Assembly (NCBI GenBank): GCA_022447545.1
Contig: JAKVBI010000013.1
Span: 62,001 to 126,000 of the forward strand
Origin: Myxococcota bacterium
GTDB lineage: Bacteria > Myxococcota_A > UBA9160 > SMWR01
Reading direction: 5' to 3'
Length of the DNA stretch: 64,000 bases
Shown here: in pieces, positions 52,567 through 61,369 of the stretch
Position numbering within the stretch: position 1 is the stretch's first letter
Layout: every line of letters begins with the position of its first letter
Notes under the pieces: generated by a model
The model's database searches: none
The model's input: only the letters and a program-made list of their open reading frames with translations
Told to the model about the DNA's origin: nothing
Translations under genes and position numbers: made by a program

Positions 52567-54362
52567 TACGCGATGGCCACGAGCAGGTCGCCACTGCTCA
52601 CCCTCTGGTCGCCTGCCACCGCGATGTGGCTGACCTTTCCCGCGGTCGGTGCCTTGACGACGATTTCCAACTTGAGCGCTTCGAGAACGAGCAGTGGATC
52701 TCCCTCGGCCACCGAGTCTCCGATCTCGACCACGACGCGCAGTACCTGGCCGGACAACTCGGCGCAAACCGGTGTGCCGTCGCTCTTGAGGGTTGAGGAT
52801 TGGCTCGGAGTGTCGCTGTCGATGCCTTCCGTCACGGAGTAGTCGTAGGCTTGGCCATTGAGGGTCGCGCGCCCCCCATCAAGTGAGACCTCGTAGCGCC
52901 GTTGATTGACCTCCACCGTGAAGGCGTTGGAGGAGACTGGAGACGCTGCAGAGACGGGGGTCTGGCGACGGATGCCATCGGGCCGCTCGCCTCGAAGAAA
53001 TGCAAGGCCCTTGTCTCCCAGGGCCGAGGCGATGAAGATGGCTTCGTCGGTGGCTTCGATTCCTTCCCGGTCCAGGGCCCGTCGAGCGGCCTCGATTCCC
53101 TTTTCGGGGTCCTCGTCGTTGATCTCCCGGGGGTCGCGCTGGGTGGGCTCGAGGCCCAACTGCTCGCTGGCCAGAGCAACGACCTCGGGAGCCGGTGGTA
53201 CGGGGGTCTTACCGAAGTAGCCGAGTACCATCTTTCCATAACCCTCGGTCATGCGTTGCCACGGCCCGGCCACCACGTTGGTGAAAGCCTGCTGGAAATA
53301 GAATTGGCTCACCGGAGTGACCGACGTGCCGAAGCCTCCGAGTCGCACCACTTCACCCATGGCAGCAATCACTTCGGGAAATTTTTCGATGGTGTCGTTG
53401 TCGCGCATCATCTGGGTATTGGCAGTGAGTGCGCCTCCTGGCATGGGTGAGTAGGGGATCAGAGGTTCGACCGCGACGGCCTCGGGGGGCAAAAAGTAGG
53501 AGGCCATGCACTCTTTGAAGACCGCTTCGGCCTCGACGACCTTGTCGACATCGATGCCGAGGTCGTACTCGGTGCCCCGCAGGGCGTGCCACATGACGAT
53601 GAAGTCCGGCTGGCTGGTGCCTCCAGACACGGGTGCCATAGCGAGGTCGATGCCGTCGGCGCCGGCGTCGAGGGCCGCCATGTAGGCGCTGACGCTCACC
53701 CCAGCGGTTTCGTGGGTATGGAGGCGCATGTGGATGTCGTTGCCGAGTCGTTTGCGTGCGAGCTTGATGGTCTCGTAGACCTTCTGTGGCACCGCGGTAC
53801 CCGAGGCGTCCTTGAAGCAGATTGAATCGAAGGGCACGCCATCGTCGAGGATGCCTTCGAGAACGCCCATGTAGAACTCGGGTGTGTGCGCGCCCTCACA
53901 GCCCGGTGGCAGCTCCATCAGCGTGATGGTGACCTCGTGCTTGAGACCCGCCTCGGCGATGCAGCGCCCTGAGTACGAGAGGTTGCGCACGTCGTTGAGG
54001 GCATCGAAGTTGCGGATTGTCGTCATTCCGTGCTTCTTGAAAAGACGAGCGTGCAGATCGATGATGTCGGAACTCTGGGACTCGAGGCCGACCACGTTGA
54101 CACCTCGGGCCAGGGTCTGCAGGTTCGCGTCGGGGCCCGTGGTGGCGCGGAAGGTGTCCATCATGTCGAAGGCATCTTCCTGGCAATAGAGGTAGAGGGA
54201 TTGGAAGCGCGCCCCTCCGCCCGCCTCGAAATGGGTGAAGCCTGCTGCCAGGGAAGCCTCTAGAGCGGGGAGGAAGTCCTCGGTCTTGACCCGAGCCCCG
54301 TACACCGACTGGAAGCCATCCCTGAAGGACGTGTTCATGACCGAAATGCGTTTCTTGGCCAC
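52566..54362 (-). CDS. oadA: Oxaloacetate decarboxylase alpha subunit / pyruvate carboxylase B-type
   Basis: This 598-residue protein has a carboxyltransferase barrel (residues 1-460) beginning [16 protein letters not shown], with FKDASG (Lys for carboxylation) and LHTHETAG (metal His pair). A linker leads to a biotin-carrier domain (520-598) whose attachment Lys564 is in EALKLE, not the usual EAMKME. It moves CO2 from oxaloacetate to biotin for the beta subunit. The GTG start lies three bases after oadG. This barrel resembles PycB-like proteins of Desulfobacterota; substrate specificity is inferred from the subunit context. Confidence 0.92.
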   Translation of the reverse strand: MAKKRISVMNTSFRDGFQSVYGARVKTEDFLPALEASLAAGFTHFEAGGGARFQSLYLYCQEDAFDMMDTFRATTGPDANLQTLARGVNVVGLESQSSDIIDLHARLFKKHGMTTIRNFDALNDVRNLSYSGRCIAEAGLKHEVTITLMELPPGCEGAHTPEFYMGVLEGILDDGVPFDSICFKDASGTAVPQKVYETIKLARKRLGNDIHMRLHTHETAGVSVSAYMAALDAGADGIDLAMAPVSGGTSQPDFIVMWHALRGTEYDLGIDVDKVVEAEAVFKECMASYFLPPEAVAVEPLIPYSPMPGGALTANTQMMRDNDTIEKFPEVIAAMGEVVRLGGFGTSVTPVSQFYFQQAFTNVVAGPWQRMTEGYGKMVLGYFGKTPVPPAPEVVALASEQLGLEPTQRDPREINDEDPEKGIEAARRALDREGIEATDEAIFIASALGDKGLAFLRGERPDGIRRQTPVSAASPVSSNAFTVEVNQRRYEVSLDGGRATLNGQAYDYSVTEGIDSDTPSQSSTLKSDGTPVCAELSGQVLRVVVEIGDSVAEGDPLLVLEALKLEIVVKAPTAGKVSHIAVAGDQRVSSGDLLVAIA

Positions 54363-54365
54363 CCG

Positions 54366-54614
54366 CTACGCTCCCTCTGCCCCGCGCCCGAGGCGGTGAG
54401 CTTCGATGGCTGCCAAGACGATGGCAATCTCTTCATGGTTTTCGATGTCGGGCGACCGTGCTCCCTGGACGGCGGCAGGCTCGGGCTCCGGGAAGTGGTG
54501 GCCGAAGGCGGCAAAGAAGGTGGCCGAACCCCGCATCAGGGCTACGAGGAGCCCCAGAAAGACGAAGACCGTCGTCATGCCGACGGCCATCAGGAACATG
54601 CCTTCCGCGACCAC
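54366..54614 (-). CDS. oadG: Oxaloacetate decarboxylase gamma subunit (OadG)
   Basis: This 82-residue protein has one N-terminal transmembrane helix, GMFLMAVGMTTVFVFLGLLVALM, the OadG signature, and a short charged cytoplasmic tail with EEIAIVLAAIEAHRLG. Gamma subunits hold the complex together and bind Zn2+. The GTG at 54614 follows a G-rich ribosome-binding stretch, GAGGGGGGGGG (54620-54630 on the plus strand), five bases away. It heads the three-gene operon. Confidence 0.9.
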   Translation of the reverse strand: MVAEGMFLMAVGMTTVFVFLGLLVALMRGSATFFAAFGHHFPEPEPAAVQGARSPDIENHEEIAIVLAAIEAHRLGRGAEGA

Positions 54615-54655
54615 GCCAACCCCCCCCCTCGTTGCGCCCTACTTCGTTCCTGGGG

Positions 54656-54669
54656 GTGGATTATCCACA
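54656..54669. promoter_or_regulatory. Perfect palindrome containing a DnaA-box-like 9-mer
   Basis: GTGGATTATCCAC (54656-54668) is a perfect 13-base palindrome. TTATCCACA at 54661-54669 equals the DnaA box consensus. It lies 42 bases upstream of the oadG start. Only one copy is present, so an origin is not implied; it may be a transcription-factor site or chance. Confidence 0.3.
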
Positions 54670-54701
54670 CTCGGCCGCGAAATGGGAGTCCCCAGCGTTC
54701 G

Positions 54702-55319
54702 TCAGCGAAGGAATCCCCCGAAGCGCTTGGCCTGACCGGGGTCGGGAACAGTCAAAAAATTGGTCACGCCAGTGATTCCCTGGGTATCGCCGGCTGCTTG
54801 CTCGGCTCTCCGGATTTCTCCTTTCGAGCTGACGGCACCGACCAGGACGGCCTGGGTTCCCAGGACTTCCACGGTAATGTTGATCTTCTCACTTCCGCTT
54901 GCGGCGAGTAGAGATCCCACCACCCGGGTTTTAAGCTCCAGCTCGCTGGCCGAATCGGGGACCTGTTCCCCGGTCGGCTTCACGGGCAGGTAGGAGGTGA
55001 CTGTCAGCAATTCGGGCACGGTACCCGCTGCGCGCTCGAGTGCCGTTCTTTTGTCTTCGCTGCTCACCCATCCCACCAGATAGGCATGGCCCCCCGTCAC
55101 GTACGGGGATACGGAAATCGCGCTATCGGGCTGGGCGAGTAGCAGCGCCTCCCGCAAATTCATACGCAGCCGCTTGTCGTAGAGGAAAACCGCTGGACGC
55201 TCAGGGCTGCGGGCTGCCTGAGCGATCAAACGGTAGGGCTTTGGACCCCCTCCGCAGCCGAGTGTGAGGAAGATCGAAAAGAGGGTTGCGACGAAGGCCA
55301 GCGATGCTTTCGATTTCAT
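54702..55319 (-). CDS. Double BON-domain lipoprotein
   Basis: This 205-residue protein begins MKSKASLAFVATLFSIFLTLGCGGG with a lipobox LTLGC, so it is an exported lipoprotein. Two BON domains follow: DSAISVSPYVTGGHAYLVGWVSSEDKRTALERAAGTVPELLTVTSYLP and SEKINITVEVLGTQAVLVGAVSSKGEIRRAEQAAGDTQGITGVTNFL. BON proteins such as OsmY and DolP bind envelope phospholipid. The first BON-like segment is degenerate. It lies upstream of the oad operon on the same strand but 87 bases away. The ATG at 55319 follows AGAGGGGG. Confidence 0.85.
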   Translation of the reverse strand: MKSKASLAFVATLFSIFLTLGCGGGPKPYRLIAQAARSPERPAVFLYDKRLRMNLREALLLAQPDSAISVSPYVTGGHAYLVGWVSSEDKRTALERAAGTVPELLTVTSYLPVKPTGEQVPDSASELELKTRVVGSLLAASGSEKINITVEVLGTQAVLVGAVSSKGEIRRAEQAAGDTQGITGVTNFLTVPDPGQAKRFGGFLR

Positions 55320-55641
55320 GGGACCCCCTCTGGATCTCATCCCCGTCAGTTTGAAACACTCCATTGAGCAATATGCCCCATCTCTGAGCGGTTCACGATG
55401 GAACTCGGGCTTGGGGCCGTTGAACGAGTTCGGAAAATAGCGCCGAGGGAGTTCGAGCGAAGTGGATCGCTTCGGGTCGACGCTGCCCTTTTCTAAAGGG
55501 GGCACGGCAGCTGGATTCCCGTTCCATGGGTCGGCTCCCCTCTCTTTTCGTTGGATGCGTTGGGTCGTGGTTCTCGGTCTCTCCTGACTCCGTCCGGTGC
55601 GTGTGTTTGCAGGTTCTCTTCGAATTCGTTTGGATCGTGAC
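55320..55641. other. 322-bp divergent intergenic region
   Basis: No supported gene is present. A perfect hairpin, CCCTTT-TCT-AAAGGG (55486-55500), and a smaller CGAAG/CTTCG repeat (about 55458-55474) lie between the divergent BON and DUF3604 genes. I see no clear promoter hexamers. The 55597 GTG could begin the DUF3604 protein instead of 55642. Confidence 0.35.
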
Positions 55642-57681
55642 ATGGACTTCGCCATTACCGGGTCCCAGCCGTTCCGTTCGGGATGTCGATCGAAGGCAGG
55701 GAATTTTGTTTTGTGGGGATGGGGAATGGGGCTGACCCTCGCCCTGGGCGCGTGCTCAGTTTCGGACGGAAAACGCTCTGAGTCTTTCAACCCGCCTGCG
55801 GCTTTGCCTGGGCATGTGGCCTGTGCGGGACAAGACCCGAGTGGTCAGGCATTTTTTGGCGAACTTCACGTACACACGAAGTTCTCGTTCGACGCCTATC
55901 CGTTCGACGTGCGAGTCACTCCGGATCAGGCGTATGCGTTCGCCCGTGGACAGCCGATTCGCTTGCCACCCCTCGATGCTGGGGGAAAGGGTTCCCGTTG
56001 GCTGCGCATCGACAGGCCGCTGGATTTTGCGGCGGTGACCGACCATGCTGAAATGTTCGGAGAGATGCGTTTGTGCACCGAACGTGGAACGGCCCAGTAC
56101 GCGAGCTCTGCCTGTGAGATTTATCGTGGCGAGCGCAGCGTGGCCGGCAGCGAATCTCAGCCTCAGCTTGCCAGGGTTTTCGCGTTCCTGGGAGTCCGCC
56201 GCGAACCCTCTTTCTGCGGAGAGGATCTGCGGGCGTGCATACACGCGAGCGGCAGCGTATGGCGAGAGATCCAAGCCGCCGCAGAGCGCGCCTACGATCG
56301 CAGCGAGGCCTGCTCGTTCACCAGCTTCATCGGCTATGAGTATTCGCTTACCGACGATGGCAACAGCATTCACCGCAACGTGATCTTCGAAGACGATGTC
56401 GTTCCGGAACTTCCCTCCAGCTCCGTCGAAGCCCCCCAGCCCCATCAATTGTGGGAAGCGCTTCACCGGGACTGTCTCGACGCGGGAACGGGTTGCGACG
56501 CCATCGTCATTCCGCACAACTCGAACCTCAGCGGTGGGCACGTTTTTCATCTGGACGAGCCTGGAATTTCCGTGGCGGTCGCGCAGCAACGAGCGGATCA
56601 GCGAGCCAGCTTGGAGCGTCTGGTGGAGATCATGCAGGTGAAGGGAGATTCAGAGTGCCGTAATGGCTTGTTCCAGGTCCTGGGTGGGCCCGACGAAGAG
56701 TGCGATTTCGAAAAGGTGCGGCCAGTCGGTTCGCCTTTGGTCGACTGCGAACTCGGAACGGGTCGCAATGGCTTCAGTGCAGACGGCTGCATCTCCCGCG
56801 TGAACTACGTGCGTTACGCGTTGCTCGAGGGACTCCGTCAACGAGAGTCGCTGGGCGTGAACGCCCTGCGTTTGGGCATCGTTGCGGCTACGGATACTCA
56901 CCTCGGTGCACCGGGTGCGGTTTCTGAGAGTGACTACCCGGGTTCCATGGGGACTTCCGATCATACGCCTCAGCTGAGGCTCGTCGACCGCGAGAGGCTC
57001 GAGGGCGCGCCCGCGCGAGCCTTTCCGCTGCGCAATAACCCGGGTGGTTTGGCGGGTATATGGGCCCCTGAGAACACACGGAAAGCGCTGTTCGAAGCCA
57101 TGAAGCGGCGAGAGACCTTTGGCACCAGTGGTCCTCGCATCGAGCCGCGTTTCTACGCTGCCTGGGATCTTCCATTGGATCTTTGTGAGGCATCCAATCT
57201 ATTGGAGCGGAGCCAGGCGGGTGGTGTGCCCATGGGAGGGACCCTGGAGGTGGAGGCTCAGGAGCGGCGCATGCCGCGCTTCGTGTTCACCGCCGTGGCC
57301 GATCCTGCGTCTTTGAGCAGCGGACTCGAAAGACTACAGATCGTAAAAGGCTGGATCGACGACCAGGGGAGAATGCATCAACGCGTCCATGATGTCGCAG
57401 GATCCGGTGCCGCCTATGGTCCACCGGACCGTTGCACGGACGAGAGCCCGCGTGGTCGATCTCACTTGTGCGCAGTTTGGGAAGATCTCGACTTCGACCC
57501 CGGCCGCCCGGCCGTCTACTACGGACGAGTACTCCAGGTTCCCACTTGTCGTTGGTCTACGTTCCAGTGCGGTGCTCTAGCAGGAGATGATCGCCCGCCG
57601 GCGTGTGACGACCCATCGGTTCCCAAACACGTGCGCGAGCGGGCGTGGACGAGCCCGATTTGGCTCGAGGCAGCGGGCTGA
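55642..57681 (+). CDS. DUF3604 family lipoprotein
   Basis: This 679-residue protein has a hydrophobic segment ending in lipobox LGAC and then GQAFFGELHVHTKFSFDAYPF, the DUF3604 start with a PHP-like HxH metal motif. AAVTDHAEMFGEM, FIGYEYSL, HNSNLSGGHVF, GIVAATDTHLGAPGAV and RRETFGTSGPRI follow in family order. PHP-domain relatives are metal-dependent hydrolases, which is the basis for suggesting a phosphoesterase-like or other hydrolase role; the family is uncharacterised. The start is uncertain (55642 or 55597). It is divergent from the BON lipoprotein. Confidence 0.88.
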   Translation: MDFAITGSQPFRSGCRSKAGNFVLWGWGMGLTLALGACSVSDGKRSESFNPPAALPGHVACAGQDPSGQAFFGELHVHTKFSFDAYPFDVRVTPDQAYAFARGQPIRLPPLDAGGKGSRWLRIDRPLDFAAVTDHAEMFGEMRLCTERGTAQYASSACEIYRGERSVAGSESQPQLARVFAFLGVRREPSFCGEDLRACIHASGSVWREIQAAAERAYDRSEACSFTSFIGYEYSLTDDGNSIHRNVIFEDDVVPELPSSSVEAPQPHQLWEALHRDCLDAGTGCDAIVIPHNSNLSGGHVFHLDEPGISVAVAQQRADQRASLERLVEIMQVKGDSECRNGLFQVLGGPDEECDFEKVRPVGSPLVDCELGTGRNGFSADGCISRVNYVRYALLEGLRQRESLGVNALRLGIVAATDTHLGAPGAVSESDYPGSMGTSDHTPQLRLVDRERLEGAPARAFPLRNNPGGLAGIWAPENTRKALFEAMKRRETFGTSGPRIEPRFYAAWDLPLDLCEASNLLERSQAGGVPMGGTLEVEAQERRMPRFVFTAVADPASLSSGLERLQIVKGWIDDQGRMHQRVHDVAGSGAAYGPPDRCTDESPRGRSHLCAVWEDLDFDPGRPAVYYGRVLQVPTCRWSTFQCGALAGDDRPPACDDPSVPKHVRERAWTSPIWLEAAG

Positions 57682-57748
57682 CGCCCAGGTCACGTGGCCC
57701 CAGGGGTTTTGGCCCACCGTTTCCGGGGTGGCTCGGAGCGTTGTCTCG

Positions 57749-59911
57749 CTATGCCCTCTTGCGCACGTCAATCAGGATCCCCGACAGGTGCGACATACCC
57801 GACAACTTCTCGATGTTGTCGGGGCCGTCGCCCGCTAGCAGGTTCGAGTTGACGCCAGGGTGCTTTGCTGCATGGCGGAGACCGCGGGCGTTCTTGTGGC
57901 CCCAACACTGGGGGATGGCGATGGTCCGGGGCATCATTTCTGCTGTGACTCGAACGGGGATCTCGATCTTTCCGGACTCCGATTCGACTTCGATGATGTC
58001 GTCATTCACAACGTCAAGCCGATCAGCGTCTTGGATGCTCAGGTAGGCGTAGTTGGTGGTCTCCCTCACGAGGTTCGGACTGTTGGAGGACGACGTGTTC
58101 ATTCTCCGCATCTGACGGATGCCGATGAGTTTGATGCGGTCCGTGTTTCTTTTTTCACTTTCGAACAATCTTTCGACCTGTTCATCGAATGTCGCGATGT
58201 AGCGATGAGGGGCCAGGTCGACTTTTCCATCCGGCGTCAATACGCGGTCCGTACCGAGAAAGTTTCCACCGTGGTTTTCGGCAAGCAGTAGACCATGGGG
58301 GTGGTGCTTCGTCATTTTCTTGCGCCCGGGCAGCCCACCACTCTTCAGCATGCCGTCGATCAGCAGTTCGGGGCCGGGCAGAAGCTTTCCGACTGGCCTG
58401 TAGGCGACTCGCGCAGCTGTCTTGGCCAGGCCGCTCAGGGCTTTGTTCTTGAACAGCGTGACTCCCATCTCGTCTGCGAGTCGCGTGTACATCCACCACT
58501 CGTGTCGTACGCCCGGGGGTGGCTCGAGAACGGGATCGGCATAGATCATGTAGGGCGTGGGGCAGCAGCCCGCGAGGCTTTGGAGTGCATAGGGGATCTC
58601 CGGCCGCTCCATCCAACTCGTCGCCGGGAGAACATAGTTCGCGAGATCTCCCACCTCATTTCGGAACAGATCGATCGAGATCAGCAACTCGACGGAAGCG
58701 AGTGCCTCGTCCAGGCGCCCATCCGGATTGCTGCAAGCGAGGAGTGGGTTGCTGGCTTCGACGATCAGTGCCGTGACCTGGCCGCTCAGGATGTCGTCTG
58801 CGAGCATCCCCGATGGCTGTTGGCCACTGACCGTGGGGAAATCATCGTCTCGGTCGTAGCTCGTCATCATCTGCGGGTCATCGGTGACCTGCTTGGCCAT
58901 GTCGACGAGGCCTTGGCCCATCAGGGTTCCACCTCGATGATCGAGATTGCCGGAGATGGCATTGATGCACTCGAGGAGCCAGAAGCAAAGCGTTCCGCTG
59001 CGTCCCTGGTTGACTCCGGTCGCCATGTAGAGGGCGGCTCCGGCCGCTTCGTCATGGGATCGGACGAGTTCGCGCAGGGTGTCGGCAGAAATTCCCGTTA
59101 CTTCGGCTTGTCGTTCGGGTGTCCAGGCCTGCACGGTCTTCGCAAGGTCGTCGAAGTTGCTCATGAAGCAGTCGACGCGCTCCTGATCGACGGACCCGAT
59201 TCGAATCATCTCGTTCACAAAGGCCGCAAGAAAGTAGATGTCGGTATCGGGCCGAATGAAGAGATGCTCCCCAGCCACTGCTGATTCCACCCGGCGTGGG
59301 TTCACAAAGACGACTCGCCCACCGCGCTTGGGGATTGCGCCGAGGCGCTGGGCGGCTCGTGGCAGGTGGTAGAGGGTATTGCCCGAAACCGCGGGATTCG
59401 CGCCGAGGATCAGCATGAAATCTGTGTTTCCAACATCGGGGTGCGCCAGCCGCATGGGCGAGCCGTACATGTCTTCGTTGACACGGAATTTGTTCATCGT
59501 GTCGCAGGTGCCTGTTCCGTACATGCGTTGTGAACCGACGCCCGAGTACAGCGCTCCACGGAACATGGGGGCGAGTACGTTGGCTCCTCCGGCCGACCCT
59601 ACGAAGTGCCCAAAGGTCTGGGGTCCGTGGGTTGCGATCAGCTCGTTGAGCTTGCTTGCGATTTCTCGAATCGCCTGGTCCCAGGTGATGTCCTGCCACT
59701 CGTTTCCGATCCGTTTGATCGGGTTGAGGAGTCGATCTGGGCTGTGTTGCGTTGATGCGTACCGTGTTCCCTTGACGCAGGCGTAGCCCTTGCTCACGAC
59801 GTGCTCGGGATCGGGCTTGATGTCGACGATGCGATTGTCTGCGACGTCGACCTGCAATCCGCAGGTTGCCTCGCAGATTCGGCAGAAGGTGATTTTGCGC
59901 TCGACATGCAT
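57749..59911 (-). CDS. Molybdopterin oxidoreductase (MopB family), [4Fe-4S]
   Basis: This 720-residue enzyme binds an N-terminal [4Fe-4S] cluster through Cys10, Cys13, Cys17 and Cys45 (CRICEATC, then GYACVKG). The MopB core has FMLILGANPAVSGNT, GVNQGRSGT, NAISGNLDHRGG and the C-terminal molydopterin-guanine-dinucleotide binding domain with PQCWGH. No Tat signal is present, so it is cytoplasmic. The subgroup is close to uncharacterised acetylene-hydratase/BisC-like oxidoreductases. The natural substrate is unknown. It is divergent from the PLP enzyme gene at 60140. Confidence 0.93.
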   Translation of the reverse strand: MHVERKITFCRICEATCGLQVDVADNRIVDIKPDPEHVVSKGYACVKGTRYASTQHSPDRLLNPIKRIGNEWQDITWDQAIREIASKLNELIATHGPQTFGHFVGSAGGANVLAPMFRGALYSGVGSQRMYGTGTCDTMNKFRVNEDMYGSPMRLAHPDVGNTDFMLILGANPAVSGNTLYHLPRAAQRLGAIPKRGGRVVFVNPRRVESAVAGEHLFIRPDTDIYFLAAFVNEMIRIGSVDQERVDCFMSNFDDLAKTVQAWTPERQAEVTGISADTLRELVRSHDEAAGAALYMATGVNQGRSGTLCFWLLECINAISGNLDHRGGTLMGQGLVDMAKQVTDDPQMMTSYDRDDDFPTVSGQQPSGMLADDILSGQVTALIVEASNPLLACSNPDGRLDEALASVELLISIDLFRNEVGDLANYVLPATSWMERPEIPYALQSLAGCCPTPYMIYADPVLEPPPGVRHEWWMYTRLADEMGVTLFKNKALSGLAKTAARVAYRPVGKLLPGPELLIDGMLKSGGLPGRKKMTKHHPHGLLLAENHGGNFLGTDRVLTPDGKVDLAPHRYIATFDEQVERLFESEKRNTDRIKLIGIRQMRRMNTSSSNSPNLVRETTNYAYLSIQDADRLDVVNDDIIEVESESGKIEIPVRVTAEMMPRTIAIPQCWGHKNARGLRHAAKHPGVNSNLLAGDGPDNIEKLSGMSHLSGILIDVRKRA

Positions 59912-60069
59912 CGGTTCTCGCTCCCGGTTCGAAGGCTGATCAACTTCGACACGATTCTAGCCCTGTACGCACGAGGCTGGGCCACGAAGCCGAATTCGAG
60001 GATTTCATCGATTTACGAGGTTGTCGGCGCATTGCTACGTTGGATCCATGGAGGCCGGGTTTTTCACTC

Positions 60070-60120
60070 GGAGGCCCGTATGGACCTCCCACAACCTTCT
60101 TGGGGTGACCCTTTGGGTTG
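60070..60120 (+). promoter_or_regulatory. Structured 5' leader with two adjacent hairpins
   Basis: First hairpin: GGAGG (60070-60074) pairs CCTCC (60085-60089) with an inner CC/GG pair and loop GTAT. Second: CAACC (60092-60096) pairs GGTTG (60116-60120), with inner GGG (60103-60105)/CCC (60109-60111). They lie 20-70 bases upstream of the ATG at 60140, before the TAGGAGG ribosome site. Such a leader before a sulfur-amino-acid gene could be a riboswitch, but I do not recognise a known class. Confidence 0.4.
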
Positions 60121-60139
60121 CAAGTCGTAGGAGGCGCTG

Positions 60140-61294
60140 ATGGTTGCGAAGCCCGTGAAACTCGAGACCCGTCTGATTCACGCAGGCGAGGCCGAACCGC
60201 GGATTCTGGGAGCGGGCGTGCCGCCGATCTTTCGCTCGACGGTCTGGGAGCACGTTCCGGGTGCCGGCTATCACGACATTCTCTATCCACGGCTTTCCAA
60301 TTTGCCCAACCACGTGGTCCTGGGAGACAAACTCGCGGCTCTCGAAGGCGGCGAGTCCGGTTTAGTGACGTCAAGCGGGATGTCGGCGATCTCGGCATGC
60401 CTGTTGTCGCTGCTCGATGCGGGCGATCACGCGCTGGTCCAGGATTGCCTCTACGGCGGAACTCAGGGGCTCTTCACCCGGGACCTGGCCCCCCTCGGGA
60501 TTGAGTTCGACTTCGTGGACGCCAACGATCCAGTGTCGTGGCAGGAGAGGCTTCGGCCCAACACGCGGGTCTTCTACGCCGAAGCGATTACCAACCCCCT
60601 GTTGGAGATCGCTGACCACGAGGGGATCGTGGCCTTTGCCAAGAAGAATGGGCTGCAGGCGGTGATCGACAGCACTTTCGCGAGTCCCGTCAATGCACGC
60701 CCTCTCGAATGGGGGTACGACCTGGTGGTCCACAGCGGTACCAAATACTTGAATGGTCATTCAGATGTGGTGGCGGGGTCTATCGTCGGAAGGTCTGAAT
60801 CCGTCGAGGCGGCCAAACGCAAGCTCGATCACTTCGGGGGTGCACTGGATCCCCAGGCCGCTTATCTGCTCCATCGCGGTCTCAAGACCCTGGCGCTGCG
60901 GGTGGGTCAGCAGAACCGGTCCGCTCAGGCCATTGCGGAGTTTCTCTCTGAGCATCCTCGCGTCGAAACCGTGCGGTACCCGGGGTTGTCATCACATCCA
61001 CAACACGAGCGTGCGCGACATCTCTTCGACGGCTTTGGTGGGATGCTGAGCTTTGAGCTCATGGGTGACCGTGACTCAGCGCCACGCCTGATCGACCGTC
61101 TTGAACTCGCGTTGCCGAGCGCGAGCCTGGGGGGTGTGGAGACCCTGATCACTCAGCCGGCAAACACGAGCCACGCGGGTCTCAGTCTGGAAGAACGCGC
61201 TCGGGCTGGAATTGCAGAGGGTTTGATCCGTTTCTCGACTGGGATCGAGGCCGCCGAAGACTTGATCGGGGATCTCGAACGTGCCCTCGCTTGA
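60140..61294 (+). CDS. Cys/Met metabolism PLP-dependent enzyme (cystathionine lyase-like)
   Basis: This 384-residue fold-type I enzyme has LETRLIHAGEAEPR, GESGLVTSSGMSAIS, QDCLYGGTQGLF, PLP-ring Asp177 in VIDSTFASP and Schiff-base Lys202 in HSGTKYLNGHSDVVAG. It belongs with cystathionine gamma-synthase, beta-lyase, gamma-lyase and O-acetylhomoserine sulfhydrylase; which one cannot be read with certainty. The ATG at 60140 has an excellent TAGGAGG. The leader contains two hairpins. It is divergent from the molybdopterin enzyme and followed 75 bases later by a GT4 gene. Confidence 0.92.
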   Translation: MVAKPVKLETRLIHAGEAEPRILGAGVPPIFRSTVWEHVPGAGYHDILYPRLSNLPNHVVLGDKLAALEGGESGLVTSSGMSAISACLLSLLDAGDHALVQDCLYGGTQGLFTRDLAPLGIEFDFVDANDPVSWQERLRPNTRVFYAEAITNPLLEIADHEGIVAFAKKNGLQAVIDSTFASPVNARPLEWGYDLVVHSGTKYLNGHSDVVAGSIVGRSESVEAAKRKLDHFGGALDPQAAYLLHRGLKTLALRVGQQNRSAQAIAEFLSEHPRVETVRYPGLSSHPQHERARHLFDGFGGMLSFELMGDRDSAPRLIDRLELALPSASLGGVETLITQPANTSHAGLSLEERARAGIAEGLIRFSTGIEAAEDLIGDLERALA

Positions 61295-61369
61295 GTGTCC
61301 GAAGGTGTGCGACGGGCCCGAACGTTCTCGCCGTAGCGATGGACGCCATGGCAGCCTACGATATGGGCG

